Assembly: GCA_902546145.1 (NCBI GenBank)
Contig: CACCIT010000001.1
Span: forward strand, 117,121-181,120
Length of the DNA: 64,000 nt
Origin: an uncultured Pelagibacteraceae bacterium
GTDB taxonomy: Bacteria; Pseudomonadota; Alphaproteobacteria; Pelagibacterales; Pelagibacteraceae
Reading direction: 5' to 3'
A model generated the notes under the pieces. That model made no database searches. It worked only from the letters and a program-made list of their open reading frames with translations, and had not been told where the DNA came from. A program made the position numbers and the translations under genes. Within the stretch, counting starts at the first letter, position 1. Each line of letters opens with the position of its first letter. Below are positions 45,476 to 54,638 of the stretch, one piece after another.

Positions 45476-46411
45476 CTATTTTCCCCACATTGAAGCGAAT
45501 TGCGCAGATGTCATCTTGAAAATTGAATTAGGTAACAATTTTTTATCGTATTCTCTATACATAAAAACATCATACTCATTAACAGATTGAGATGTAAGTA
45601 TTTGACATTGGTTTTCATCAAGTAATTTTTTACAACTATTTTCTGACCTTACACCATCAAAAAAAATAACTCTTTGAGGCATAGTTTGTGTTTGAAAAGC
45701 AGTTTTATATCTAGATATAAATGAAGAATATAACCCATATCTTAAACTTAATTCTTTTCCTTTTTTGTTATTAGATCTTCCTTTAAAATCTACTTTTAAT
45801 TTTCCATCTATCCAAACTTTCATAAAACCTTTTTCAGGATCTGGATGCCAATTGGTGCTGTAGATAATTTCAGTCCAACTACCTAATAAATCTTTGTTAG
45901 GTTTTAAAACAATATACGTATCTTTAAAGGTATCTCCATTCCTATTAAAAGTTAATCCAGCATGCATATGCTGAAACATAACCAATACTCTAGATGGCTT
46001 AAGTCTTTTCCATTGTATTAAAGACATTTTGGCTGGCGCTATTGAATTATAATCTTCGGGGAGATAAATATAAAATCTATACCATCTTTCTTTTTTCCAA
46101 GGTTTTTTTTTATAATAAATTTCTGCACGCTCTCGATCATTAGTGCAATCATTCCAAGATGATTGAACACCACACTCTCCATCATTTGACTCAAACCTTA
46201 TTGATTTATCTCCAATAATTGAAAAATCTGAAACTGAGACTGGATTAATAGCTTTTTTTGGATTGTTACCATGATATCTTTCTGGAATAGCTTTCCCGTA
46301 CCCATCTTCTTTTAAAGCTTTTTTAACTTCTGAAAATTTAGTTTTAGCAAAAGCGTTAGAAGTACAACAAAATGAAATTATTGATACGAAAATTACTAAA
46401 ATTTTTTTCAT
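45476..46411 (-). CDS. Secreted lyase/lectin-fold protein (heparin-lyase I-like)
   Basis: A 311-aa protein with a signal peptide (ending near SNAFAK, residue 23). After it, the sequence has a jelly-roll pattern of polysaccharide lyases: SIRFESNDGECG, RERAEIYYKKKPWKKERWYRFYIYLP, MSLIQWKRL, TEIIYSTNWHPDPEKGFMKVWIDGKLKVDFKG. The last block resembles the WxVWIDGK strand common in PL7/PL13/DUF-type heparin-lyase-I-like proteins. No catalytic His/Tyr set can be fixed. Probably periplasmic or outer, acting on or binding an acidic glycan. It lies 17 bases after guaC and may share its transcript. Confidence 0.6.
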   Translation of the reverse strand: MKKILVIFVSIISFCCTSNAFAKTKFSEVKKALKEDGYGKAIPERYHGNNPKKAINPVSVSDFSIIGDKSIRFESNDGECGVQSSWNDCTNDRERAEIYYKKKPWKKERWYRFYIYLPEDYNSIAPAKMSLIQWKRLKPSRVLVMFQHMHAGLTFNRNGDTFKDTYIVLKPNKDLLGSWTEIIYSTNWHPDPEKGFMKVWIDGKLKVDFKGRSNNKKGKELSLRYGLYSSFISRYKTAFQTQTMPQRVIFFDGVRSENSCKKLLDENQCQILTSQSVNEYDVFMYREYDKKLLPNSIFKMTSAQFASMWGK

Positions 46412-46428
46412 TTTAATTATTTAATTTT

Positions 46429-47463
46429 TTATTTTACAAAAGTATCATTGAACTGACTAGATACTCTTACAAAAGTTGTGCATTTACTTAATTGTTTTAA
46501 TGATGGTGCTCCTACATAAGTGCAGCTACTTCTGACACCACCAAGAATATTTAAAACGGTATCGTTTATTTTTCCTCTATATTTAACTCTAACTTTTCTT
46601 CCTTCACTACTTCTGTAATCTGCTAAACCACCATAATGTTTTTTGTTAGCAACTTCAGAACTTGATCCATAAAATTCGATATATTTAGATCCATTTACTT
46701 TTACTATTTTTCCTTTTCCTTCATCATGACCTGCTAACATTCCACCTAACATTACAAAATCTGCACCCCCACCAAAACCTTTTGCAACATCACCTGGACA
46801 TGTGCATCCTCCATCAGCAATGACATGCGCACCTAAGCCGTGAGCTGCATCTGCACATTCAATAACAGCACTCAATTGTGGGTACCCTACTCCAGTTTGA
46901 ATTCTTGTTGTACAAACACTTCCAGGTCCTATTCCAACTTTTACAATATCTGCACCACTAAGAACTAATTCTTGAGTCATATCTGCGGTAACAACATTTC
47001 CTGCAATAATAGTTTTTGTTGGATATTTTTCCCTCACTGATTTGATAAAATTAGTGAAATGCTCTGAATAACCATTAGCAACATCTATACAAATAAATTT
47101 GAAAAAACTAAATTCCTTTAAAACCTTATCTAAGTTTTGAAAGTCTTCTTTTTTAATACCAACACTAAGTGCAATGTTTGGATAGATTTTTTTAATATTT
47201 TTATTTTGTTTTATTTTTTTTACATCATGTTGTTTTGTTAAACATGTAATCATTTGATGATCATTTAATTTTTCAGCAATACTTAACTCACCAACACCAT
47301 CCATGTTGGCTGCCATAATAGGAATTCCTGACCACTCATTTTTACTGTATTTAAATCTATAGGTTCTAAGAAGATTGACGTCTTTACGGCTTTTTAATGT
47401 GCTTCTCTTAGGTCTAAATAAGACATCAGAGTAATCTAGCTTAAGCTCTTCTTCAATTCTCAT
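46429..47463 (-). CDS. guaC: GMP reductase
   Basis: A 344-aa enzyme that reductively deaminates GMP to IMP with NADPH. Opening KLDYSDVLFRPKRSTLKSR and MAANMDGVGELSIAEKL are GMPR-specific; the catalytic Cys is in GPGSVCTTRIQTGVGYPQLSAV (about residue 183), followed by HVIADGGCTCPGDVAKGFGGGADFVMLGG. Near-identical length to E. coli GuaC. It sits between two secreted lyase-fold genes and apart from guaA/guaB. An inverted repeat and a DnaA box lie in its upstream gap. Confidence 0.93.
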   Translation of the reverse strand: MRIEEELKLDYSDVLFRPKRSTLKSRKDVNLLRTYRFKYSKNEWSGIPIMAANMDGVGELSIAEKLNDHQMITCLTKQHDVKKIKQNKNIKKIYPNIALSVGIKKEDFQNLDKVLKEFSFFKFICIDVANGYSEHFTNFIKSVREKYPTKTIIAGNVVTADMTQELVLSGADIVKVGIGPGSVCTTRIQTGVGYPQLSAVIECADAAHGLGAHVIADGGCTCPGDVAKGFGGGADFVMLGGMLAGHDEGKGKIVKVNGSKYIEFYGSSSEVANKKHYGGLADYRSSEGRKVRVKYRGKINDTVLNILGGVRSSCTYVGAPSLKQLSKCTTFVRVSSQFNDTFVK

Positions 47464-47471
47464 TAATCTAA

Positions 47472-47523
47472 AGGCTATAATTTCTAAAATACTATTTCAA
47501 TTCAAATTATAGCCTGTGGATAA
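47472..47523. promoter_or_regulatory. Inverted repeat and DnaA box upstream of guaC
   Basis: AGGCTATAATTT (47472-47483) and AAATTATAGCCT (47504-47515) are perfect 12-bp inverted arms separated by 20 bases, ending 8 bases before the guaC ATG. On the minus strand the distal arm contains the -10-like TATAAT. Immediately beside it TGTGGATAA (47515-47523) is a perfect DnaA box (TTATCCACA) on the minus strand. It is either a promoter with a dimer-binding site or an RNA hairpin. Confidence 0.5.
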
Positions 47524-47555
47524 GTTTAATAATGAAATTAAGTGAATTATTTTAA

Positions 47556-48584
47556 TTAATTAAAATTAATATTATTCAATGGTCTTTGATTTTTTGGATA
47601 ACCTAAATCTTTACAAGTACCTTCTTTATCAGTACCAGCTGGTTTGCAAAGTGAAGCACCTAAGATACCATTAACTTGAGATTCATTTGTAAGTTGACCT
47701 ATAATTTGATCACAACCACTCCATAACTCATCACAAGTATCTGCCTTACCGACATTTGAATACCTAATGATTGCATCTTTTATTGTTAGACCAGCATCTG
47801 TTGCATCAGTCATATAATTTCTATAAGGTCCAAATTTAAATCTCACTCTAGAAGCGCCACCTAATACATCTCCAAAATAACTCGATCTTAATTTTCCATC
47901 TATCCATAAATGTAAAAACCCATCTTCAGCCCATTTAGCATTTATTAAAACGTTGACCCATTTTCCTTTCATGGCTTGAAATTTTTCATCTAAAGAAATA
48001 CCAATACCATCAAAGTAATATTGCTCACCTACTTCATTATCTATAGCTCTATAATTTGGACCATTAAACATCCAAAGAAATTTATTATTATTATAAGCAA
48101 GAGTTGGTCCAACTGCTTTTTCGGGTTTGCCATAAATCATCTTAAAGTCGAATAAAGAAATAGTATGTTTTTCAGTGTTCACATCATTATCAATGAAATA
48201 ACCAATTCTATACCACTTCGTTTTGCCTTTTTTTGTAGTGTGCTTATATGGCTCCTGCATTTGGAATCTCTGGGCAAAACCAGGTCTTCCCCATCTACTC
48301 CAATCATTTTTATCACCAATATCTGAATAACTTAAATTGAATTCGATCCCTTTTTCAGCAACGCCTAAATTATCCTCAAATTTGTCAAAAAATTTGTATA
48401 AACCAGGACGATTAGGAACATTTCTTATAGTAAAAACCATTTTGTTTTTTGATTGAGCTCTAAGAACATAGTTGGCAAAGTCTTTTTTTTCTTTCTTGCT
48501 CATTTTTTTTTCAAATTTGTCAGCATAAGAATTAGACAAGTTTGAAAGTAAAATAGTAACTAATATTATTAAGATTTTTTTCAT
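47556..48584 (-). CDS. Secreted lyase/lectin-fold protein, last gene of the DUF1800-DUF1501 run
   Basis: A 342-aa protein with a signal peptide (ILVTILLSNLSNSYA, cleavage about residue 21). The mature part has aromatic-rich beta strands: KGIEFNLSYSDIGDKNDW, TKWYRIGYFIDNDVN, GKWVNVLINAKWAEDGFLHLWIDGKLRSSYFG, ending in a Cys-rich tail (CDELWSGCDQIIG, CKPAGTDKEGTCKDLG) that may be disulfide-bonded. Similar in layout to the 45476-46411 protein, especially the W-x-HLWIDGK strand. Probably binds or cleaves an extracellular polysaccharide. Its start shares one base with the upstream DUF1501 stop. Confidence 0.6.
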   Translation of the reverse strand: MKKILIILVTILLSNLSNSYADKFEKKMSKKEKKDFANYVLRAQSKNKMVFTIRNVPNRPGLYKFFDKFEDNLGVAEKGIEFNLSYSDIGDKNDWSRWGRPGFAQRFQMQEPYKHTTKKGKTKWYRIGYFIDNDVNTEKHTISLFDFKMIYGKPEKAVGPTLAYNNNKFLWMFNGPNYRAIDNEVGEQYYFDGIGISLDEKFQAMKGKWVNVLINAKWAEDGFLHLWIDGKLRSSYFGDVLGGASRVRFKFGPYRNYMTDATDAGLTIKDAIIRYSNVGKADTCDELWSGCDQIIGQLTNESQVNGILGASLCKPAGTDKEGTCKDLGYPKNQRPLNNINFN

Positions 48585-49729
48585 TAAGCTTTAAAGAGCT
48601 TATCGGATAAATTGTCTAATTTATCTCCCCAGAACACATCTTTTTGAATACGTTTAAAATCTAAATCAAATACAGTGGACATGGCTGAAGCATAAATGGA
48701 TCTTGCATCCATTGTTGAATTTAAATCTCTACCTTCAAACAAATCTTTTTTCTTTAGTCCTGGCCAGTCTCCATGAACCTCTGATTTTTTTATTAAACCT
48801 CCTGCCATCAAAACTGCAGTCCCATATCCATGTTCTGTTCCTTTTCCACCGTTTTGCTTAACTGTTCTTCCAAATTCAGTGAGTGTTAGTATTAATGTAT
48901 CTTTAAAGGTAGAGCCTAAAGAAGCTTTTAGTGCCTTTAATATTTGATCGTATTCTTTTAAACAATCTGCATGCGTACCATTCTCTCCACCTTGGGCTGC
49001 ATGAGTATCAAAATTTTCTACTTTAAAAACTGCCACTCTTGGTCCATTGGGATCAGAAAGTAGTTTGCCTGCTTCTAAAGCTAAAGTAGCAGCATTTGTT
49101 CCTGGAAAATAATTTAAATCTCTATTTCTTACTATTGATAATGTTTCACTCAAATCTTTTTCAGAATATTGATTAAATTCTTCTGCAATAATATTTAAAA
49201 GACGCTTTTGTGGTAGAGAAGATCTTATAGGAAAATAATTATTATTTAATGGAACACCTCTTATAAGCAATGGCATTGGAAGTGACATAGCAAGCCCATT
49301 TCCTTTTAAACCTGCAAGCTTCATGCCTCTTCCTAACCATCCTGTTTTCTCTTGATATGGCACTGTCCCACCTGACATCATCATATCTTGACCCTCAAAA
49401 TGAGATCTTCCTTTGTAAGGAATGCTAGTTGCATGAAACACAGAGGCTGTATTTTGGTCCCATAGTGCTTTAAAATTTTCCAATGCAGGGTGTAAATCGA
49501 AATCAGAGGTTAGTTTTAATGTTTTTTTTAAATTAATTTCACTTCTTAATTTTTTAAAATTTTTGTCACCCCTAATAGGAACCGCACAAAGCCCATCCAT
49601 TCCACCCTCAAGCATTATAACAACTAAGTTTTTTTTATTTTGACCTGCAAAAGATGGCAATCCAAAGCCTGCAAAAAATAATGAAGTCGCAGCCGTGGTC
49701 TTTAAAAAATCTCTTCTATTTATCTTCAT
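48584..49729 (-). CDS. DUF1501 protein with Tat signal, copy 1
   Basis: A 381-aa protein exported by the twin-arginine pathway: KINRRDFLKTTAATSLFFAG at residues 2-21, then a short signal to about AFAG. The body is DUF1501, an alkaline-phosphatase/sulfatase-like fold: VVIMLEGGMDGLCAVP, SHFEGQDMMMSGG, NFDTHAAQGGENGTH, TLTEFGRTVKQNGGKGTEHGYGTAV. Asp, Thr, His and Glu of these blocks would bind metal ions. Actual substrates of DUF1501 proteins are not established. Closely related to the 51138-52304 copy over its whole length; 4-base overlap with the DUF1800 gene upstream. Confidence 0.88.
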   Translation of the reverse strand: MKINRRDFLKTTAATSLFFAGFGLPSFAGQNKKNLVVIMLEGGMDGLCAVPIRGDKNFKKLRSEINLKKTLKLTSDFDLHPALENFKALWDQNTASVFHATSIPYKGRSHFEGQDMMMSGGTVPYQEKTGWLGRGMKLAGLKGNGLAMSLPMPLLIRGVPLNNNYFPIRSSLPQKRLLNIIAEEFNQYSEKDLSETLSIVRNRDLNYFPGTNAATLALEAGKLLSDPNGPRVAVFKVENFDTHAAQGGENGTHADCLKEYDQILKALKASLGSTFKDTLILTLTEFGRTVKQNGGKGTEHGYGTAVLMAGGLIKKSEVHGDWPGLKKKDLFEGRDLNSTMDARSIYASAMSTVFDLDFKRIQKDVFWGDKLDNLSDKLFKA

Positions 49730-51138
49730 GCTCTCAAAAACTCCGGATGGTTAAACAATAAAATTTGTATTTCGTAAGGTTTATTAGCTTTTTCCAGGTA
49801 ATTAAATATTTTCTCTGGCTTATTAAAGTTTTTGTTAACTATGTTTTTGTAAAATTTGAAATTATTATTTTTTGATTTTGTAAGCTCAAAACAGTCTTTT
49901 GCAAAAACTAATCTTCTAATTAATAATTCTGGTGACATCCAATCAACTTCAAAATCAGAAAATCCATTTGGTTGTTTGGAACCGTAGGGATTATGTCCCA
50001 AATCATAAAGTTTATGCTCAGGTTGTGTATGAGCAGATTGGGGCTTTCTACCTACTTCATATAAATCCATAATTGTTGATGAGGTTGGCCAACTAAAATC
50101 AGCTAATTTAGCCATTTGCAAAAACCAATTTTCAGGATTTTGAAATTTTTGGTATTGATCATTATACTCAAAAGCAACTTTGATAGCTGCTTTATGAATT
50201 TCAGGTAAAAAACCATCAGAGTCTTTAAAAGCTTTTATTATTGGTCTTTTCATTTCTTCTGTAGGGTTATCAGTAATCAAATATCTACATAACTTTGTCG
50301 CTATAAAATCTCTACAGTTTGGATGGTGCACTAAATCTTTAATAACATTTGCCAAACCTTTTTTTCCACTTTTATAAGTTTTACCAAAAACAGATTTTTT
50401 TCCTGGTTGATGATAGTCTTTGTCAAATTCTACTGGCATTGTATCTTTTGTGGATTTGCTCCAGCCAAGCCTCCAACCAGTCATAATATATGCTAATTGT
50501 GTTATATCTTCTTGTGTATATCCTGATGCTGGTGAAACTGTATGTAGTTCTAATAATTCTCTTGCATGATTTTCATTTATTGTTCTTTTTTTATTTTTTG
50601 CACTTTTACTTTTTGGTCCTACATTATCACTATTATTTAAACTATGAATCATAGCTGAAGAAATTGTTACATCGTAAACAAGTTTTTCAAAACTTTGGTT
50701 TAGATTTGGTCTGATAATCTCTCTTTCATATGGACCAGTATAAAATTGAGTTCTAAAACTTCCATCCACTATTGCAAAATGATTTGACCAAAAAAACCAT
50801 AATTTGGCTAAAACGGGTGAAGTGCTATGAATTGCCTCCGTATGTCTGATACTCAATTCTAATGATGGCCAAAAACCTTGCCCCGTTTCATTCTTTAATT
50901 TCTCAATTCCAATTTTTAAGAGTTTCTTATCATTTTTATATTTTTCTCTTATTTTTTTTAGTTCAATTTGATTTTTTCTTGCATGTATTTCGATCATTTC
51001 TTTCCCGGAAGGAATTCTACCTTTCCAGGTTAAATTAGGAATATCATCCAATTGGTTAAGTGCCCAATTCAATGGATCGGAAGGCACCTCTTCATTTGGA
51101 CCAATTCCAAATGCAACTTTTCTAAAGAAATTTTTCAT
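49726..51138 (-). CDS. DUF1800 protein, copy 1
   Basis: A 470-aa largely helical protein with the DUF1800 core NENHARELLELHTVSPASGYTQEDITQLAYIMTGWRLG (about residues 188-225, partly quoted), HHPNCRDFIATKLCRYLITDNPT and VAFEYNDQYQKFQNPENWFLQM. It has no signal peptide: the N-terminus is FFRKVAFGIGPNEEVPSDPLNWALNQL. DUF1800 genes are almost always paired with DUF1501 genes, as here, which suggests a complex. If it acts with exported DUF1501 it may ride on its partner's Tat signal. Function unknown. It has a one-base overlap with the preceding DUF1501 copy 2. Confidence 0.88.
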   Translation of the reverse strand: MKNFFRKVAFGIGPNEEVPSDPLNWALNQLDDIPNLTWKGRIPSGKEMIEIHARKNQIELKKIREKYKNDKKLLKIGIEKLKNETGQGFWPSLELSIRHTEAIHSTSPVLAKLWFFWSNHFAIVDGSFRTQFYTGPYEREIIRPNLNQSFEKLVYDVTISSAMIHSLNNSDNVGPKSKSAKNKKRTINENHARELLELHTVSPASGYTQEDITQLAYIMTGWRLGWSKSTKDTMPVEFDKDYHQPGKKSVFGKTYKSGKKGLANVIKDLVHHPNCRDFIATKLCRYLITDNPTEEMKRPIIKAFKDSDGFLPEIHKAAIKVAFEYNDQYQKFQNPENWFLQMAKLADFSWPTSSTIMDLYEVGRKPQSAHTQPEHKLYDLGHNPYGSKQPNGFSDFEVDWMSPELLIRRLVFAKDCFELTKSKNNNFKFYKNIVNKNFNKPEKIFNYLEKANKPYEIQILLFNHPEFLRA

Positions 51139-52304
51139 TAAGCTTTAAAAAGTTTATCAGACAAGTTTTGTAACTTATCTCCAAAGAAAACTTCTTTTTC
51201 AATTCTATTGAAGTCTAAATCAAATACAGTAGACATAGCAGATGCATAAACTGATCGTGCATCAATCGTAGCATTTAAGTCTCTTCCTTGATAAAGCTCT
51301 TTTCTTTTTAATCCAGGCCAGTCTGTATAAACTTGGCTTTTCTTTAATAATCCACCAGCCATAAACAAAGCAGTACCATACCCATGTTCTGTTCCATTTC
51401 CTCCATTCTGAGCAATTGTTCTTCCAAACTCAGTAACTGTTAGGATTAATGTGTCTTTATAAGAATCTTTTAAATTAACTTTGAGATTTTCAATTATTTC
51501 ATCCATTTCAAGTAAGCATTTTGTATGAGTACCATTAATTCCTCCTTGTGCAGCATGAGTATCAAATCCATTTACTTCAAATACAGCTACTCTTGGACCA
51601 TCTGGTTTTTTTAAATACTCAGCAGCCTGCTTTGATAGGTTGCCATTCTTTCTTTTGCCACTACCAAAACCCATTCCCATCATCTCTTCATTTTTTCTCT
51701 TTTTAATAAAATTCATCATATCCAATAGTTCCTCTTCAGAACTATCTGCATAAATTGATTTTAACAATTCAAGTGTATCTTCTCTAGGTAGACGATCATC
51801 CGAAGGATAGTAATTATTGTTTTTAGGAACACCCCTCAATAACAATGGCATAGGCAAAGATAATGCTAAACCATCTCCTTTATAATTTGCTATTTTCATT
51901 GCTCTTCCAAGCCAGCCTGTTTTTTCTTGATAAGGCACTTTTCCACCTGACTCCATTAAGTTTTGACCCTCAAAATGAGATCGAGCTGTATACGGAATAC
52001 TGGTTGCATGAACAATGGCACCAGTATTGTCTTTCCAACAATTATGAAAAGCATTTAATTTAGGATGAAGAGCAAAATCAGAGTCCAGTTTAATAGGATT
52101 TTCAATTAAAATTTTTTTTCTTCTCTTCTCAAAATTTTTATCACCTATTACTGGTACGGCAGTCAATCCATCCATACCACCTCTCAACATAATAACTACC
52201 AGATTTTTTTTTCTTGATCCTGCAGCTAACACTGGAAAATTAAATCCAGCTAAAAATAATGTAGTTGCAGTACCTTTTAAAAAATTTCTTCTTGATATTT
52301 TCAT
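51138..52304 (-). CDS. DUF1501 protein with Tat signal, copy 2
   Basis: A 388-aa paralogue of the 48584-49729 protein. Tat motif SRRNFLKGTATTLFLAG, followed by the same core blocks: VVIMLRGGMDGLTAVP, SHFEGQNLMESGG, GFDTHAAQGGINGTH, TVTEFGRTIAQNGGNGTEHGYGTALFMAGG. The end SDKLFKA is identical in both copies. It differs by an extra basic, Gly/Met-rich linker around residues 200-220 (NEEMMGMGFGSGKRKNGN). Tandem duplication with retained metal-site residues suggests two related substrates or a heteromeric assembly. Confidence 0.88.
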   Translation of the reverse strand: MKISRRNFLKGTATTLFLAGFNFPVLAAGSRKKNLVVIMLRGGMDGLTAVPVIGDKNFEKRRKKILIENPIKLDSDFALHPKLNAFHNCWKDNTGAIVHATSIPYTARSHFEGQNLMESGGKVPYQEKTGWLGRAMKIANYKGDGLALSLPMPLLLRGVPKNNNYYPSDDRLPREDTLELLKSIYADSSEEELLDMMNFIKKRKNEEMMGMGFGSGKRKNGNLSKQAAEYLKKPDGPRVAVFEVNGFDTHAAQGGINGTHTKCLLEMDEIIENLKVNLKDSYKDTLILTVTEFGRTIAQNGGNGTEHGYGTALFMAGGLLKKSQVYTDWPGLKRKELYQGRDLNATIDARSVYASAMSTVFDLDFNRIEKEVFFGDKLQNLSDKLFKA

Positions 52305-53746
52305 GCTTTTAATACCTCTGGTAAGTTAAATAATAAAATATGTTTTTCCTCATTAGTTTTTGCCTTAGATAAGATTTTTAATATTTTGTCAGGGTTATCA
52401 AAATTGTTCCTAACTATTTTTTCATGAATATCATCGCTTATCTGATCATTTACATTATATTTATGGAAAGCTTTTTTAGCATACATAATTCTTCTTATAA
52501 TCATTTCAGTTGACATCCAGTCCTTTTCAAAATCTGAAAATCCATTTGGTTGTTTTTGTCTATAAGGATGACAACCCAAATCCTCTAAAAACCAACCTTG
52601 CCATCTTATATCTCCAAATGGTTTTAATCCTAATTTATGACTATCAATCATTTTTTCTTTTGTTGGATAAGAATACGTTGATCCTGACATATTTATTGTT
52701 GTTAGCCACCAGTTTTCTGGGTTTTGAAATTTTCTGTGTTTATCGTTATATTCAAATGCAACTTTAATTGCAGCTTTATGAACTTCTGGAAGAAATCCAT
52801 CCGATTGTTCCCATGCTTTTACAACAGGTGCTATCATTTCAGGTGTTGGGTTATCAGTGATTAAATATCTGCAAAGTTTTGTAGCGATAAATTCTCTGCA
52901 TGAGGGATGTTTAACTAAATCTTTAATTGCAAGCTCTATTCCTTTTCTTCCACGTTTATATTCTTTACCTAGAAGAGTTTTTTTTCCTGGTTCATGATAT
53001 TTAGATATGAAACCAACATCATTTCCATTATCTTTTTTCTTTGTCCACTTTGGTCTCCAACCAGTCATTATTTTAGCCAATTCTATAACATCTTCTTGAG
53101 TATAGCCCCCATCTGGAGAAATAGTGTGAAGTTCCATTAATTCTCTCGCGTGGTTTTCATTTATAGTTGCTGGTTTCTTTTCTTTCCTTCTCCATTCCTG
53201 TTTACCACTTTCTGACTTAGGTCCTATGTTATCTTTATTATCCAAATGCATAATCATTGGCCAAGCAAGTGTTGCTTGGATAGCCATAGTTTCAAATGTT
53301 TTGTCCATGTTGGCTCTTAAAAATTCTCTTTGATAAGCTCCAGTGGAAAAAGAAGCTAATGATTGAGTATCACTAATCGTAAAATGATTACCCCAAAAAT
53401 ACCAAAGTTTAGCAAGTACAGGATTATTGCTTCTTATCCCCTCAGAATGTCTTATGCAAATTTCATTAGCTCGCCAAAATTCTTTTCCAGTATCATATCT
53501 TAGTTGACGTTCTGCTAGCCTAAGTCCTTCTGGATCATTTTTATATTTTTTTCTTAAAGTTGTATTTTCTTCAACTCTTTGGGTGATCCAGTAACTTCTC
53601 ATTTCCTTTTCAGAATAGATATGTTTTCCAGTCCAGTTAAATTCTGGGATTGTTTCAACTTGTTTTTGAGCCCAAACTAGTGGATCAGATGGCTCTTTTT
53701 CATCAGGCTTTAAACCGAATGCAACTTTTCTAAAAAAGTTTTTCAT
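52301..53746 (-). CDS. DUF1800 protein, copy 2
   Basis: A 481-aa paralogue of the 49726-51138 protein, starting at ATG 53746 rather than the TTG two codons before. Core: NENHARELMELHTISPDGGYTQEDVIELAKIMTGWRPKWTKK, HPSCREFIATKLCRYLITDNPTPEM and VAFEYNDKHRKFQNPENWWL (partly quoted blocks). Again no signal peptide. It overlaps the following DUF1501 gene by 4 bases and follows the GT2 gene by 19 bases, making it the first of the duplicated pairs in the transcript. Confidence 0.88.
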   Translation of the reverse strand: MKNFFRKVAFGLKPDEKEPSDPLVWAQKQVETIPEFNWTGKHIYSEKEMRSYWITQRVEENTTLRKKYKNDPEGLRLAERQLRYDTGKEFWRANEICIRHSEGIRSNNPVLAKLWYFWGNHFTISDTQSLASFSTGAYQREFLRANMDKTFETMAIQATLAWPMIMHLDNKDNIGPKSESGKQEWRRKEKKPATINENHARELMELHTISPDGGYTQEDVIELAKIMTGWRPKWTKKKDNGNDVGFISKYHEPGKKTLLGKEYKRGRKGIELAIKDLVKHPSCREFIATKLCRYLITDNPTPEMIAPVVKAWEQSDGFLPEVHKAAIKVAFEYNDKHRKFQNPENWWLTTINMSGSTYSYPTKEKMIDSHKLGLKPFGDIRWQGWFLEDLGCHPYRQKQPNGFSDFEKDWMSTEMIIRRIMYAKKAFHKYNVNDQISDDIHEKIVRNNFDNPDKILKILSKAKTNEEKHILLFNLPEVLKA

Positions 53747-53765
53747 TATCAATAATATAAATAAA

Positions 53766-54635
53766 TTACTTTATTTTATCAATATCGTGGATGTTTGTTA
53801 AAGAATTATTAAATTCTTCAATATTTTCTCTTAAAGCTAAACTAGAAATTGAATAAATCATTATTAATAACAAAACTAAAGGTAATGAAGTAACAATTGA
53901 CGCATTACTTTTGATTAACAAAATATAAAAAACAATAAATAAAGCTGAACGAATTAAAACTGTTTTTCTAAAGACACTTATTATTGAAAGAGAGTGTTTT
54001 AATAGTTTAAAGAAACTCATTTGAGATGGACCAAAATATCTTTTTCCTCTAATTGATGGAGAAGAAATTAAATCTTTTTCTATTTTTTTTAATGATCCAG
54101 AAAAACTATTCCAAGTAGATTTTTCATCTAACATTTTTTTTACAGTTGCTTTTGAAAGACATGTAAAATTACCAAATTTAATTGATTGTCCAGTAAATGC
54201 TAAAGTTAAAAACTTATGAAATTGATAACATAACTTAAATATCATGTTTTCTGATCTTTTAACTCTTTCACCAACTATAGATCTATCTCCAGCATCCTTT
54301 GATAATTCAATAAAGTTTTTAATTTCTTCAGGTCTATCTTCACCATCTCCATCCATAGGAATTACATAATCAAACTCTTTTTTGTCATAAATATATTTTA
54401 AACCAGAAGCAATGCATCTTGCATGACCTCTGTTTTCTTTCATATTAATGATTTCAATTGAGTGAAAGTTTTCAATATTTGGATATTCATCAATAATTTG
54501 TTGTGAGGAGGCGTCATTAATTACCACTAAAGATATTTCGGAATTTAAATCTTTTATCTCATGATTAATATTTTCAATTAATAACTTTAAAGATTCACGG
54601 TCATTGTAAACAGGTACTAAAATGACATATTTCAT
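53766..54635 (-). CDS. GT2 glycosyltransferase, polyprenyl-phosphate sugar synthase type
   Basis: A 289-aa enzyme: GT-A domain with VPVYNDRESL, the nucleotide motif VIPMDGDGEDRPEEI (DxD at about residue 99), NRGHARCIASGLKYI and a KRSENMIFKLCYQFHK connector, then two C-terminal membrane helices. This is the layout of dolichol/undecaprenyl-phosphate mannose or glucose synthases. It probably charges a lipid carrier with sugar for the neighbouring membrane glycosyltransferase, whose stop is 3 bases upstream. Confidence 0.85.
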   Translation of the reverse strand: MKYVILVPVYNDRESLKLLIENINHEIKDLNSEISLVVINDASSQQIIDEYPNIENFHSIEIINMKENRGHARCIASGLKYIYDKKEFDYVIPMDGDGEDRPEEIKNFIELSKDAGDRSIVGERVKRSENMIFKLCYQFHKFLTLAFTGQSIKFGNFTCLSKATVKKMLDEKSTWNSFSGSLKKIEKDLISSPSIRGKRYFGPSQMSFFKLLKHSLSIISVFRKTVLIRSALFIVFYILLIKSNASIVTSLPLVLLLIMIYSISSLALRENIEEFNNSLTNIHDIDKIK

Positions 54636-54638
54636 AGA

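Noticed and set aside
46429..47463. A second IMP dehydrogenase
   Set aside because: The N-terminal DYSDVLFRPKRSTL and MAANMDGVGE segments and the lack of the DRYFQ flap identify GMP reductase.
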